Positions 27,891-39,247 of a stretch of DNA of 64,000 bases are shown one piece after another (position 1 is the first letter of the stretch; every line of letters begins with the position of its first letter). The translations under genes and the position numbers were made by a program. The notes under the pieces were generated by a model. It ran no database searches. It had not been told where the DNA came from and saw nothing but the letters and a program-made list of their open reading frames with translations. The stretch is from Gordonia westfalica (GTDB lineage: Bacteria > Actinomycetota > Actinomycetes > Mycobacteriales > Mycobacteriaceae), in NCBI RefSeq assembly GCF_900105725.1, contig NZ_FNLM01000034.1, positions 434,001 to 498,000 of the forward strand. The letters are read 5' to 3'.

Positions 27891-30425
27891 TCAGCGCTTC
27901 TTCAGGCGCAACCGTGAGTAGGTGAACGCCAGCAGCAGGATGCTGATGAACGCGAGCACCGCGTAGGCGATGGCACTGTGGGCGAGCGACGTCTCCCACA
28001 ACGTGATCCGCTGGGGTGCGGCAACGTTGATGTTGTACAGGTCGACGCTGCCGGCGGCCGTGACATATCCCCAGAACGACGGGAAGATCCACGACAGTTG
28101 CTGCAGACCGGCTCCGTCCAACTTGAACAGACCGCCGCAGAAGACCAGCTGCACCATCACCACGATGACCAGCGGCGGCATCACCTGCTCGTTGGACTTG
28201 ACCGCGGACGAGATGGCCAGTCCCACGAGCGTACTCACACAGGCCAGAACCGCGATGGCGACCACCAGTGCCAGCGTCGGCGGCAGGATCGGTCCGCCGA
28301 ACTCGGGTAGGCCGCGGCCGGCGAATGTGATGCCGACCATGATGATCGTCTGCAGGATCGCGGCGATGAAGAACACGACGATCTTCGCGAACAGGTATGC
28401 GCCCGGGCGCAATCCGACGGCTCTCTCCCGCTCGAAGATGTCACGTTCACCGACGAGGTCGCGGACCGTCAGTGCCGCACCCATGAATGCCGCACCGACG
28501 ACGAGCACCACCAGGATCTGGATCGCCTCCGCACCGTCCTTGGGTGGCGGCGCATTGGGGATCACCTCGAGCCGGGAGAATCCGCTGGACCCGGGTATCA
28601 CCAGCGTCAGCAGACCGAGGACCACCGGCAACAACACAAGGAACACCAGATAGCCGATGTCGGCGAAGATCAGCCGCACCTGCCGTCGGGCGATCGTCGA
28701 CGCCTGCCGCGTGAAGCTGGTGTGCGGTACCGGTATCGGAGGTCCGGGAGGACGCTGCGGGGGCGGCGGATTCGGTGCGCGCCGATGCCGTTCGAGGTAG
28801 CGCATGTGCGCGGTGTCCGGCTGGTCGGCGACGTAGGCGAAGATCTCCGCCCAGTCGGAGGTCCCCATCTCACCCTCGACCAGGGCGGGCGCACCGCAGA
28901 ACGACGTCTTGCCGCCCGGGGCGAGCAACAACACCTGGTCGCACATGGACAGGTATGTGAGCGAGTGCGTGACGACGAGCACCACACGTCCGGCGTCCGC
29001 GAGGCGTCGTAACGTCGCCATCACCTGGCGGTCGAGGGCGGGGTCGAGGCCCGACGTCGGCTCGTCGAGGATCAGCAGCGACGGACCGGTGAGGAGCTCC
29101 ATCGCCACCGATGCACGCTTCTGCTGGCCGCCGGAGAGCTTCTCGACGCGGGTGTCGACGTGCTCGGTCAGCTGCAGTTCGCTCAGCACGCCGTCGATGA
29201 CCTGATCGCGGTCCTCCTTCGACAGGTCGGGCGGCAGTCGCAGCTCGGCCGCGTAGCGCAGGGCCTGCCGCAGCGTGAGCTTGTGGTGGAGCACGTCCTT
29301 CTGCGGGACCATGCCGATTCGGGTGCGGAGCGCGTCGTACTCGGCGTGGACGTTGCGACTCTCGAAGGTGACGAGGCCGCTGGTCGGCGAGTTCAGGCCC
29401 GCGGCGATCTTCGACACGGTCGACTTGCCGGCGCCGGACGGGCCGATCACCGCGGTGAGTGTGCCGGGGCTGGCGCTGAAGTCGACGTCGGCGAGGAGCC
29501 GCTTGCCGCCGTCGACGACGAGGCTGACCCCGTGCACGTGGAGACCGTCGGCGACGGCCGCGCTCTCCTGGCCGCGCATGAGGGTGCCGCCCGACACCAC
29601 GAAGTCACTGTTGCCGATCGTGACGACATCGCCGTCGGACAGGGGCGCGTTGCTGACCCGCCGGCCGTTGACGAAGGTGCCGTTGACGCTGTTGAGGTCC
29701 TCGATGACCAGGACGCCACCGCGGCTCGACACCTGCGCGTGGTGGCGCGAGGCGAGGACGTCGCTGACGACGATGTCGTTGTCCGGAGTACGGCCGATGC
29801 GCTGCACGCCGCGCAGCGAGATCGATTCGCGCTCGGGCGGAGTCGGCGCGCCCGGAAGCCGGTAGACAGCGGACACGTTCTGCTGCAGGGCCTGTAGATG
29901 CGGCGCGTTGCGCAACTCGGCAGGCATCGGTTCCGGCGCACCGGGTCGCGACGGACCGCTCGGCGGTCGCGAGGGCACACGACCCGAGGGCGGCATGTTC
30001 GGTCCGGGATGACCGGGGGCGGCGAAGCCCGCCGATCGCGGCCCCGACGGGAAGGCACCGGGCCGGCCGGGCGCGGACGGCATCCGACCGCTGGCCGGCG
30101 GTGGGTACGCGGCCGGGTCGACCACCAGGTCGACAACCGGACCGGTGCTCACGTCCCCGAGTCGGACCTGGGTCGGTCCGGCGACCATGAGCTCGGACAT
30201 GCGTCGTCCGGCGACGAAGAAGCCGTTGGTGCTGCCGATGTCGACGAGGTACCACGCCACGCCGCGCCATTCGATGGCGAGATGCCGACGCGACACCATC
30301 GGGTGATTGATCACGATGTCGTTGTCGGGTTCTCGGCCCAGGGTGATACGCGGGGACTCGCCCAACGGATGAGGTGCCCCACCGTCGACGATCACACGGC
30401 CACGCGCCATCGATGTACTGTTCAT
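27891..30425 (-). CDS. FHA-domain ABC exporter (Rv1747-like)
   Basis: About 844 residues in one chain. Two forkhead-associated domains that bind phosphothreonine occupy about 10-95 (ITLGREPDNDIVINHPMVSR) and 200-280 (RIGRTPDNDIVVSDVLASRH). A Pro/Gly/Ser-rich linker joins them. The ATPase domain has Walker A GPSGAGKST, signature LSGGQQKR and Walker B LLILDEPTSGLD. A C-terminal ABC2-type membrane domain has about six helices. The architecture matches M. tuberculosis Rv1747, which is regulated by Ser/Thr kinase PknF. No kinase gene lies beside it here. ATG 30425 was chosen: TAAAGT ends 8 bases upstream, and the upstream TTG is inside that hexamer. Substrate unknown; envelope lipid export is an inference. 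Confidence 0.92.
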   Translation of the reverse strand: MNSTSMARGRVIVDGGAPHPLGESPRITLGREPDNDIVINHPMVSRRHLAIEWRGVAWYLVDIGSTNGFFVAGRRMSELMVAGPTQVRLGDVSTGPVVDLVVDPAAYPPPASGRMPSAPGRPGAFPSGPRSAGFAAPGHPGPNMPPSGRVPSRPPSGPSRPGAPEPMPAELRNAPHLQALQQNVSAVYRLPGAPTPPERESISLRGVQRIGRTPDNDIVVSDVLASRHHAQVSSRGGVLVIEDLNSVNGTFVNGRRVSNAPLSDGDVVTIGNSDFVVSGGTLMRGQESAAVADGLHVHGVSLVVDGGKRLLADVDFSASPGTLTAVIGPSGAGKSTVSKIAAGLNSPTSGLVTFESRNVHAEYDALRTRIGMVPQKDVLHHKLTLRQALRYAAELRLPPDLSKEDRDQVIDGVLSELQLTEHVDTRVEKLSGGQQKRASVAMELLTGPSLLILDEPTSGLDPALDRQVMATLRRLADAGRVVLVVTHSLTYLSMCDQVLLLAPGGKTSFCGAPALVEGEMGTSDWAEIFAYVADQPDTAHMRYLERHRRAPNPPPPQRPPGPPIPVPHTSFTRQASTIARRQVRLIFADIGYLVFLVLLPVVLGLLTLVIPGSSGFSRLEVIPNAPPPKDGAEAIQILVVLVVGAAFMGAALTVRDLVGERDIFERERAVGLRPGAYLFAKIVVFFIAAILQTIIMVGITFAGRGLPEFGGPILPPTLALVVAIAVLACVSTLVGLAISSAVKSNEQVMPPLVIVVMVQLVFCGGLFKLDGAGLQQLSWIFPSFWGYVTAAGSVDLYNINVAAPQRITLWETSLAHSAIAYAVLAFISILLLAFTYSRLRLKKR

Positions 30426-30474
30426 CGCCGCCAACTTTAGTGCTTGACGACGGTTTTCACGCCGTTCTGTCGAG

Positions 30475-30508
30475 CAGACGGCCGACCCCCGAGGGGGTCG
30501 GCCGTCTG
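30475..30508 (-). terminator. Strong hairpin downstream of mpa
   Basis: Near-perfect inverted repeat with 16-base arms CAGACGGCCGACCCCC / GGGGGTCGGCCGTCTG and a 2-base centre. It lies 16 bases past the mpa stop and before the FHA-ABC promoter. No T-tract, as is common in actinobacteria. Confidence 0.65.
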
Positions 30509-30524
30509 TCGGACACGTGTCGTG

Positions 30525-32312
30525 TTACAGGTACTGCCCGGTGTTCGTCTCGGTGTCGATGGCGCGGCTCGCCCCGGAGGACTTGCCGGTGACCAGGGTC
30601 CGGATGTAGACGATCCGCTCGCCCTTCTTGCCCGAGATGCGCGCCCAGTCGTCCGGGTTGGTGGTGTTGGGCAGGTCTTCGTTCTCCGCGAACTCGTCGA
30701 GGATCGAATCGAAGAGATGCTGCACCCGCAGACCCGGGGTACCGGAGTCGAGCTGCGACTTGATCGCGTACTTCTTCGCACGGTCGACGACGTTCTGGAT
30801 CATCGCGCCCGAGTTGAAGTCCTTGAAGTACATGATCTCCTTGTCGCCGTTGGCGTAGGTGACCTCCAGGAACCGGTTGTCCTCGCTCTCGGCGTACATA
30901 CGCTCGACGACCTTCTCGATCATCGCCTTGATGCATGCCGTGCGATCCCCGCCGAACTCGCCGATGTCGTCGGCGTGGATCGGCAGTTGCTCGGTGAGGT
31001 ACTTCGAGAAGATGTCGATCGCCGACTCGGCGTCGGGACGCTCGATCTTGATCTTCACGTCCAGGCGTCCGGGTCGCAGGATCGCGGGGTCGATCATGTC
31101 CTCGCGGTTCGACGCACCGATCACGATGACGTTCTCGAGGCCTTCCACACCGTCGATCTCGCTGAGGAGCTGCGGGACGACCGTCGTCTCGACGTCGGAC
31201 GAGACGCCCGAGCCGCGGGTACGGAAGATCGAGTCCATCTCGTCGAAGAACACGATCACCGGCGTGCCCTCGGACGCCTTCTCCCGGGCGCGCTGGAAGA
31301 TCAGCCGGATGTGACGCTCGGTCTCACCGACGAACTTGTTGAGCAGCTCGGGACCCTTGATGTTCAGGAAGTAGGACTTCGCCTCCTTGGCGTCGTCGCC
31401 ACGGGCCATCGCGATCTTCTTCGCCAGCGAGTTGGCGACGGCCTTGGCGATCAGGGTCTTACCGCAACCGGGCGGACCGTAGAGCAGCACGCCCTTCGGC
31501 GGACGCAGCTGGTAGTCGCGGAACAGGTCCTTGTGCAGGAACGGCAGCTCCACGGCGTCGCGGATCTGCTCGATCTGCCGGCCCAGACCGCCGATGTCCT
31601 CGTAGCCGACATCGGGCACCTCCTCGAGGACCAGGTCCTCGACCTCGGCCTTGGGGACCCGCTCGAACGCGAACCCGGCCTTGGTGTCGATGAGCAGCGA
31701 GTCGCCCGGACGGAGCTTGCGGCGCTTGCCGTCCTCGGCGTCGACCTCGCCCAGCAACGGCTCGGCCAGCCACACGACGCGCTCCTCGTCGGCATGACCG
31801 ACGACCAGCGCCCGCCTGCCGTCCCCGAGGACCTCGCGCAGAGTGCTGATCTCGCCGACCGTGTCGAATTCGCAGGCCTCGACGATGGTCAGGGCCTCGT
31901 TGAGACGCAGCGTCTGACCCTTGGTGAGGGTTTCGGTGTCGATGTTGGGCGAGCAGGTGAGCCGCATCTTGCGACCGGAGGTGAACACGTCCACCGTCGC
32001 GTCGGGGTACACCTCGAGCAGAACTCCGTAGCCGCTGGGTGGCTGACCCAGACGGTCCACCTCTTCGCGCAAGGCGACGAGTTGCTGGCGCGCTTCTTTG
32101 AGCGTGTCGAGCAGCTTCGCGTTGCGCGCTGTCAGGCTGTCGACGCGTTCCTGGAGGTCTGTGTTGTCTGCCTGCCGCCCGAACGAAGGACGTTCGGAAC
32201 CACTCCGCGCGAGAGGCGGGGTATAGGCAGGGGTGAAGCCCTCATCGGGTGCACTCACGCTCTCGGGGACCGCACGGTCCCCGGTGGCGTCATGGCGGTC
32301 AGATTCGGTCAT
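30525..32312 (-). CDS. mpa: Proteasome-associated AAA+ ATPase Mpa (ARC)
   Basis: Hexameric unfoldase that captures pupylated proteins and feeds them into PrcBA. 595 residues: a disordered N-terminus; a Pup-binding coiled coil (about 50-92, rich in heptad leucines); tandem OB folds (about 95-225); and an AAA+ domain with Walker A GPPGCGKT (279-286) and Walker [10 protein letters not shown] (ends 360). The C-terminus GQYL supplies the penultimate-tyrosine motif that docks on PrcA rings. Separated from dop by glgP and an ABC exporter. Upstream gap of 183 bp has a TAGCGT/TAGGGAT stretch near 32375 that may be the promoter. Confidence 0.97.
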   Translation of the reverse strand: MTESDRHDATGDRAVPESVSAPDEGFTPAYTPPLARSGSERPSFGRQADNTDLQERVDSLTARNAKLLDTLKEARQQLVALREEVDRLGQPPSGYGVLLEVYPDATVDVFTSGRKMRLTCSPNIDTETLTKGQTLRLNEALTIVEACEFDTVGEISTLREVLGDGRRALVVGHADEERVVWLAEPLLGEVDAEDGKRRKLRPGDSLLIDTKAGFAFERVPKAEVEDLVLEEVPDVGYEDIGGLGRQIEQIRDAVELPFLHKDLFRDYQLRPPKGVLLYGPPGCGKTLIAKAVANSLAKKIAMARGDDAKEAKSYFLNIKGPELLNKFVGETERHIRLIFQRAREKASEGTPVIVFFDEMDSIFRTRGSGVSSDVETTVVPQLLSEIDGVEGLENVIVIGASNREDMIDPAILRPGRLDVKIKIERPDAESAIDIFSKYLTEQLPIHADDIGEFGGDRTACIKAMIEKVVERMYAESEDNRFLEVTYANGDKEIMYFKDFNSGAMIQNVVDRAKKYAIKSQLDSGTPGLRVQHLFDSILDEFAENEDLPNTTNPDDWARISGKKGERIVYIRTLVTGKSSGASRAIDTETNTGQYL

Positions 32313-32495
32313 TGCTGACTCCTCTCCCCGGCAATCACCCGATCCCTCGATCGGAATGCTCGCGCCGTATCCCTACGCTACCGGGACGGACGCAGAATCG
32401 CCCTTCACCCCGCGATCGTGGGTGTTGACGGTGTGTTAAATGTGCGCCTTCGCAACGTAATCGCGATGTTGACCACCGGTCGGGACGAGCGGAAC

Positions 32496-33467
<972 letters not shown>

Positions 33468-33468
33468 C

Positions 33469-33474
33469 TACCCT
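33469..33474 (+). promoter_or_regulatory. -10 hexamer of the RecB-like gene
   Basis: TACCCT ends 7 bases before GTG 33482, suggesting a leaderless transcript. Confidence 0.55.
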
Positions 33475-33481
33475 GCGAGAT

Positions 33482-34372
<891 letters not shown>

Positions 34373-34408
34373 ACCCCGCCCCGAGATGATCGACTATGTC
34401 GACACACA

Positions 34409-34414
34409 TAGGCT
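34409..34414 (+). promoter_or_regulatory. -10 hexamer of the thioesterase gene
   Basis: TAGGCT ends 7 bases before GTG 34422; leaderless arrangement. Confidence 0.55.
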
Positions 34415-34421
34415 GGTCTTC

Positions 34422-35282
34422 GTGGAGAGCTCGTACTACGTACCCGTCGACGCCCCGACGTCGGACGGCACCAGTCCGGCCGATGACTCGTCGGCGCGTC
34501 ATGAATACTTCAAGCCGACCGACGCCACCCTCAGCGTCTGGTCGCCGACCATGCAGCACGGCGGCCCGCCGTCGGCATTGATGATGCGCTCGCTGTTGCG
34601 TTGCGATCCGGACCCGACCCAGCACTTCACCCGGGTGACCACCGAGATCCTCGGCCCGATCGGGTTGGGCGTCAACCGGATTCACGCGCGGGTGACCCGG
34701 CCCGGCCGACAGATCAGCCTGGTCGAGACCGAACTCGAGGTGCAGCAGCCCGACGGGTCGTTCCGCACCGCAGCGAAGTCGGTGGGCTGGCGCATTCGCG
34801 GCGCGGACACCAGCGCGATCGCCAACGGTCCCGCCCCCCTGACCCCGCTGCCCGACGAACTCCCGAGTCAGATCGGGTTCCCCGACGACAGCGGCGAGGC
34901 GGTGGACTGGGGAACGCTCGGGTTCATCGGAACCGTCGAGTCGGCGCGGACCGAGGGCCGCTACGGCCAGACCCCGGCGGTGTGGCTGCGTGCGGCTCTC
35001 CCGCTGGTCGAGGGTGAGAAGACCTCGGACCTCGAGGCGATGTTCATCGTCATCGACGTCGCCAACGGCGTGGGTACGCGGCTGCGTCCGGACCGCTGGT
35101 CGTGGATGAACACCGACACCACCGTGCACCTGACCCGCATCCCGGGCGGACCGTGGGTCGGCATCGACGCCCACATGGTCGCCGGACCGGACGGCTTCGG
35201 CGCAACGCTCGCAGACCTCTACGACACGTCCGGATACATCGGCCGGTCGGCGCAGACGGTGCTGCTCAACGCGGTCGGCTAA
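34422..35282 (+). CDS. Thioesterase-like (4HBT_3/TesB-type) protein
   Basis: 286 residues with a double hot-dog layout: MQHGGPPSALMMRSLLRC is the typical start of an acyl-CoA thioesterase-like N-domain, and MNTDTTVHLTRIPGGPWVGI belongs to the second domain. Hydrolysis of acyl-CoA is inferred from the fold; substrate unknown. GTG 34422 is chosen from the TAGGCT hexamer 7 bases upstream; the frame is open further 5'. It is convergent with hisG across a strong terminator. No equivalent occurs at this place in the M. tuberculosis order that I recall. Confidence 0.82.
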   Translation: MESSYYVPVDAPTSDGTSPADDSSARHEYFKPTDATLSVWSPTMQHGGPPSALMMRSLLRCDPDPTQHFTRVTTEILGPIGLGVNRIHARVTRPGRQISLVETELEVQQPDGSFRTAAKSVGWRIRGADTSAIANGPAPLTPLPDELPSQIGFPDDSGEAVDWGTLGFIGTVESARTEGRYGQTPAVWLRAALPLVEGEKTSDLEAMFIVIDVANGVGTRLRPDRWSWMNTDTTVHLTRIPGGPWVGIDAHMVAGPDGFGATLADLYDTSGYIGRSAQTVLLNAVG

Positions 35283-35286
35283 TCGC

Positions 35287-35354
35287 AAACCCACCACAGA
35301 TGGACAGAATCACCACCTTCCGAGGTGGTGATTCTGTCCATAAAGGGTGGGTTT
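35287..35354. terminator. Nested bidirectional terminator
   Basis: An inner perfect 18-bp stem (35301-35318 with 35323-35340, loop TCCG) is nested in an outer 9-bp stem AAACCCACC / GGTGGGTTT (35287-35295 with 35346-35354). TTTTT follows on the plus strand. It separates convergent thioesterase and hisG transcripts. Confidence 0.9.
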
Positions 35355-35387
35355 TTCCGCTCCCTGAGGAGGCCGTCTCGAAGAGCG

Positions 35388-36233
35388 CTAGAACCGGCAG
35401 GAACGGATGTCGGTGGCCAGGATGGCCTTCGCACCGAGTTCGGAGAGCTCGTCCATCAGGTTCTGGTGGTCCTTGCGCGGGACCATCGCGCGGACGGCGA
35501 CCCAGTCGGGATCGGCCATCGGCGCCACCGTCGGGGACTCGAGGCCCGGGGTGATCGCCGTCGCCTTGTCGAGGAGCGACTTCGGGCAGTCGTAGTCGAT
35601 CATCACGTACTGCTGTCCGAACACGACGCCCTGGACGCGCGCGATGAACTGCTTCTCGGCCTTGCTGAGTTCGGCGTCGCGCCGGGAGATCAGCACGGCC
35701 TCGGAGTCGCACAGCGACTCACCGAAAGCGGCCAACCCGTGCTGGCGCAGGGTGCGACCCGATCCGACGACGTCGGCGATCGCGTCGGCCACACCGAGCT
35801 GGATGGAGATCTCGACGGCGCCGTCGAGCCGGATGATGTCCGCGGTGATGCCGCGGCCGGCGAGGTCGTCGCGCACCAGGTTCGGGTACGACGTGGCGAC
35901 CCGCTTGCCGGCGAGGTCGGCGACGTTCCACTCCTGGTCGGCAGGGGCCGCGTAGCGGAAGGTCGACGACCCGAAGCCCATCGCGAGCTGCTCGTGGACC
36001 TTGGCCCCCGAGTCGCCGGCGAGGTCGCGGCCGGTGATGCCGAGGTCGAGGCGTCCCGACCCGACGTAGATGGCGATGTCCTTGGGACGCAGGAAGAAGA
36101 ACTCGACGTCGTTGGCGTTGTCGAGAACCGTCAGGTCCTTGGAGTCACTTCGTTTGCGGTAGCCCGCCTCGGTGAGGATGGCCGACGCGGATTCGGAGAG
36201 CGCACCCTTGTTGGGTACGGCCACTCGCAGCAT
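35388..36233 (-). CDS. hisG: ATP phosphoribosyltransferase HisG (long form)
   Basis: First step of histidine synthesis: ATP plus PRPP to phosphoribosyl-ATP. 281 residues, so the long form with a C-terminal ACT-like regulatory domain (from about 210) that binds histidine for feedback inhibition. Catalytic-domain motifs: [26 protein letters not shown] and the PRPP-binding region [23 protein letters not shown] lies 7 bases before the ATG. It is 69 bases downstream of hisE. Confidence 0.96.
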   Translation of the reverse strand: MLRVAVPNKGALSESASAILTEAGYRKRSDSKDLTVLDNANDVEFFFLRPKDIAIYVGSGRLDLGITGRDLAGDSGAKVHEQLAMGFGSSTFRYAAPADQEWNVADLAGKRVATSYPNLVRDDLAGRGITADIIRLDGAVEISIQLGVADAIADVVGSGRTLRQHGLAAFGESLCDSEAVLISRRDAELSKAEKQFIARVQGVVFGQQYVMIDYDCPKSLLDKATAITPGLESPTVAPMADPDWVAVRAMVPRKDHQNLMDELSELGAKAILATDIRSCRF

Positions 36234-36302
36234 CTCGATGTCCTTTACGTGGTTGCGCTCGGCTGAGCTGGAGGTGTGATGTCTGATGACCGGGGCTTCC
36301 GG

Positions 36303-36566
36303 TCACAGATGTCGGTACACGTCCTCGAGCTTCAGGCCCCGCTTGATCATCATCACCTGCAACCAGTAGACGAGCTGGGAGATCTCCTCACCCAGCGATT
36401 CGTCGGACTCGTGTTCGGCGGCGAGCCACACCTCGCCGGCTTCCTCGATGATCTTCTTGCCCAGGGTGTGCACACCCGAGTCGAGCGCGGCGACCGTGCC
36501 CGACCCCTCGGGGCGGTTCTCAGCCTTGTCGCTCAGTTCGGCGAACAGCTCCTCGAAGGTCTTCAC
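36303..36566 (-). CDS. hisE: Phosphoribosyl-ATP pyrophosphatase HisE
   Basis: Second histidine step: hydrolysis of phosphoribosyl-ATP. 87-residue all-helical MazG-like protein with metal-binding glutamates in [17 protein letters not shown] and [15 protein letters not shown]. The start is GTG 36566 ([14 protein letters not shown]); the longer frame upstream has no family similarity. Stand-alone, not fused to HisI. Heads the hisE-hisG pair and marks the left border of the accessory island. Confidence 0.94.
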   Translation of the reverse strand: MKTFEELFAELSDKAENRPEGSGTVAALDSGVHTLGKKIIEEAGEVWLAAEHESDESLGEEISQLVYWLQVMMIKRGLKLEDVYRHL

Positions 36567-36687
36567 CCCGACATTTTTGCACGTGAGCGGCACACCCCAA
36601 TCCGCTGGGTATTGATACGGCCATCGGAACTCGAGCTGGGTTAGTCTTGACTGCGCCACACCACGGGATCACGGGGGGGAACCGAGA

Positions 36688-37023
36688 ATGGCACCGAGAG
36701 ACGAAGTGAAGGTCGAACCTGCCGACCTCATCGACACCGGACAGACCTTTACGGAGGACGGGACAAACTTCGCCGCGCTGTCGCTACCAACCCTCGGAGC
36801 AACCGCCGCAGCGTGTGTCCCTGGATCGAAAGTCCAGGCCGCGCTCGCCGACGTCGACGAGCAGATGCTGGAAATGCGGCAGACCATCAGTGGACATTTG
36901 AAAAACCTTGGTGCATCGATCAGTGGTGCCGCGCACCTGTTCGTCGGGGCGGACGAAGCCGGGGTTGCCGCGATCACGTCGGTCAGTCCGCTCAACCAGC
37001 TTCCGCCGGATTGGCAGCCCTGA
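36688..37023 (+). CDS. EspC-like small protein, possible type VII secretion substrate
   Basis: 111 residues, predicted mostly helical, without signal peptide. It resembles the EspC/DUF2580 group of small ESX-associated proteins in length, N-terminal acidic start (VEPADLIDTGQTFTEDGTNF) and helical body. It has no WXG motif. A GGGGGG tract lies 8 bases before ATG 36688 and TAGTCT near 36645 could be the -10. The gene ends in a TGATG overlap with the next, so the two are probably made together, like secreted ESX pairs. Family assignment is moderate. Confidence 0.65.
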   Translation: MAPRDEVKVEPADLIDTGQTFTEDGTNFAALSLPTLGATAAACVPGSKVQAALADVDEQMLEMRQTISGHLKNLGASISGAAHLFVGADEAGVAAITSVSPLNQLPPDWQP

Positions 37024-37559
37024 TGGCAGTGCCCACACGAACGCAGGCACGACAGTGGAAATCAGCTTACGACCTGAATAACCAGGAATCGGTCTTGACG
37101 GCCATCGCCGACAAGCTCTTCGGGTTGGCGAAGTCCATCCCGCTGACCGTTGACAATCTCGCCTGGAGTGGCCACTCGCGGGGTGCCGCAGTCGGCGCCG
37201 CCGAAAGGCAGGGGGGCCAGGTGAGCCAGGCCGCGAGTGCAGTCGACGGATTACGTACCACGCTCGAGTCAACCGGTAGGACGATCGGCAACCTCGCCTC
37301 GACGTTGACCTCCGATGGCGACGGCCTCGTGACCGACGGGTTCTCCGTCTCCGAGACTTGGGAGGTCAAGGACACCTACGACTACGAGCTCATGAGATTG
37401 TTGGCCGGCGCCGCCGCCGAGGACTCCACCGTTTCGAACCAGATCGACACGATGCAGACCGAGCGTGCGAACACGGCGATCAGCGAGACGGTCCGGCTTC
37501 AGGCACTCGCGACGTCGTTGGGTGAAGCCGACACCAACGGGGCCGCTGCGCTGAACTAG
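37023..37559 (+). CDS. Helical partner protein in ESX-like island
   Basis: 178 residues, mainly alpha-helical with long Ala/Thr/Ser/Gln-rich stretches (AAVGAAERQGGQVSQAASAV). A near-WXG feature (NLAWSGHSRGAA) sits at the turn between the first two helices, at about residues 47-52. This is the size and layout of WXG100-like or DUF2563-like ESX partners, but I recognise no exact family. ATG 37023 overlaps the previous stop by one base. The next gene follows after 14 bases. Confidence 0.65.
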   Translation: MAVPTRTQARQWKSAYDLNNQESVLTAIADKLFGLAKSIPLTVDNLAWSGHSRGAAVGAAERQGGQVSQAASAVDGLRTTLESTGRTIGNLASTLTSDGDGLVTDGFSVSETWEVKDTYDYELMRLLAGAAAEDSTVSNQIDTMQTERANTAISETVRLQALATSLGEADTNGAAALN

Positions 37560-37573
37560 GAACGCTTGCAGAG

Positions 37574-39238
37574 ATGACACCGGTCACCGCAGGAATCTAT
37601 CCAGGTTCCGCGCGCGAAGACGCCGAGGCGATGGCGCGTGGCACGGCCACGACAGCCCAGATCGCACGCGCGAGAGCAGCGCTCGGGCTCACTAATGAGC
37701 AGGTCGCCGTCCTCAACAGCGGCGGGGAGATCACTCTCACCCCCGATCAAGCCACATACCTACGAGAGTTCTTGGGTTCGCAGAAGTCGGCATCGCTAGA
37801 GGACCTGCGGACGTTCGGAGACGCCCTCGCCCCAGAACTGAAAGGCGCAGCGAAGGGCATCCTCGCCGACGCACTGCAGGTCGGAACGAACCCAGGCGTG
37901 GTCGGACCGGGTTTCCAGGGCGGCTTGACCCAATCCCCCGACTCCGTGCGCGAACTGCTGAAGCGGAACCTTGCGAAGGAACTCCCCGGCGACACCGAGC
38001 CCTACAAGCGAATCAATCAGTTCAAGGCTCTGGTTGACGTACTCGAGCGAGGCGACGGCAGACTGCGCGCCGGCACCGACATCGACCGCGGGCTACTCAA
38101 ACAGGCTGCCGAGCTGCGGGGCGTCGGAGGATCAACGTGGGACCCCGACGTGGTTTCCGACATGCTGAAGATCGGGGGCGACGATCGCCCCGCAGTACAT
38201 TCATTCCTTACCGGCGCAGGTATGGAGGCAACGCTCGGCGACGGAGAGAAGTTCGAGAAGGATCACTACCTGGACCATCTCTTCGAGCACCGCTGGCGAG
38301 ACGATTCCGGATTCCGGAGCCTCCTCGACAACATCGGACAGGACGCCAAGGCAGACAACTTGGAGGTCCGCACGATGTCTGGGCAGGACAGCAGGGTCCT
38401 CACCCAGTACATGCTCGATCACAAAGAGCAGCTCATGTCGCTGGGGCAGCGAGATGGCGGGGTCGTGGACTCGCTGGGCAATGCGCTGGCTCCATTCATC
38501 CCGTCAATGGCCGGTGTTCCCGACGAGATCAGCGGCGCAGCGGGCTTCTTGCCGCTTTCCTCGGGCGACGACATGGAGACCGTCTTCGCGATCATCGACG
38601 GCAACGAGACCGCGGCAATTCATTTCAACGCAGCGGCTGCGGCTCAGATCGGCCAGCTGAACCAGCTCTATGCCACCGGGATTGTTCACGGCGAGGACGA
38701 CCCAGCACTGGCGACGTGGGCAGGTCGCATCGACCATGCGATGAGTACAGGTATGAACGCTCAGATCGAGCACCAATTCGAGGACGCGTCCGATCGCCAC
38801 AGTTACAAAGCCAAGGTGTACAGCGGGTTCGTCAACGCGACCGGCGGAGTTTTGGCAGCGGCACCCGGAGGCCCCGTTACGTATCCTGCGCTCATGGTCG
38901 CCGCACCATTCGCCCAGGACATGGTCATCGGCGGTGCACCGTCGCTCGACCAATTCGGCGCGTCCGAGCAGGACATCATCACCGCCAATCACGCGGGCAG
39001 CGAGAATCGACGCTATTACGACGTGTTCGAAGAATTGGTCAAGGCCGACAAAATCGATCCCGCCCATCCCGATTACGCCAGCCTGTTCCGAGACGGGAAA
39101 CTAATACCTTACGAGGAGCTCGCTCACTCAGGCGACGCCGCAACGACCCTTACCCAGATGTCCGGCAAGGTTATGCAACTCACACCCAGCGAGTTCGAGC
39201 AAGCTTGGGACAACGGACACAATTCGAACTGGAAATGA
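37574..39238 (+). CDS. 554-residue protein, mycobacterial TPR-region type, ESX-like island
   Basis: Largest gene of the island. The N-terminus (MTPVTAGIYPGSAREDAEAM) has no signal peptide. The body is helical; it is reminiscent of mycobacterial proteins annotated as TPR-repeat-region proteins near ESX small proteins, e.g. the block GGDDRPAVHSFLTG followed by DHYLDHLFEHRW. A Gly/Ala/Pro-rich hydrophobic stretch at about 417-455 (GGVLAAAPGGPVTYPALMVA) may insert into membrane. The C-terminal 80 residues could be an effector region but show no known toxin motif. Codon third positions look less GC-rich than in flanking genes. Role unknown; delivery by a type VII system is an inference. Confidence 0.6.
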   Translation: MTPVTAGIYPGSAREDAEAMARGTATTAQIARARAALGLTNEQVAVLNSGGEITLTPDQATYLREFLGSQKSASLEDLRTFGDALAPELKGAAKGILADALQVGTNPGVVGPGFQGGLTQSPDSVRELLKRNLAKELPGDTEPYKRINQFKALVDVLERGDGRLRAGTDIDRGLLKQAAELRGVGGSTWDPDVVSDMLKIGGDDRPAVHSFLTGAGMEATLGDGEKFEKDHYLDHLFEHRWRDDSGFRSLLDNIGQDAKADNLEVRTMSGQDSRVLTQYMLDHKEQLMSLGQRDGGVVDSLGNALAPFIPSMAGVPDEISGAAGFLPLSSGDDMETVFAIIDGNETAAIHFNAAAAAQIGQLNQLYATGIVHGEDDPALATWAGRIDHAMSTGMNAQIEHQFEDASDRHSYKAKVYSGFVNATGGVLAAAPGGPVTYPALMVAAPFAQDMVIGGAPSLDQFGASEQDIITANHAGSENRRYYDVFEELVKADKIDPAHPDYASLFRDGKLIPYEELAHSGDAATTLTQMSGKVMQLTPSEFEQAWDNGHNSNWK

Positions 39239-39247
39239 CTCGGGCGA

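Noticed and set aside
37574..39238. Classical polymorphic toxin with immunity gene
   Set aside because: No recognisable nuclease, deaminase or ADP-ribosyl motif in the C-terminus and no typical immunity protein; left as unassigned.
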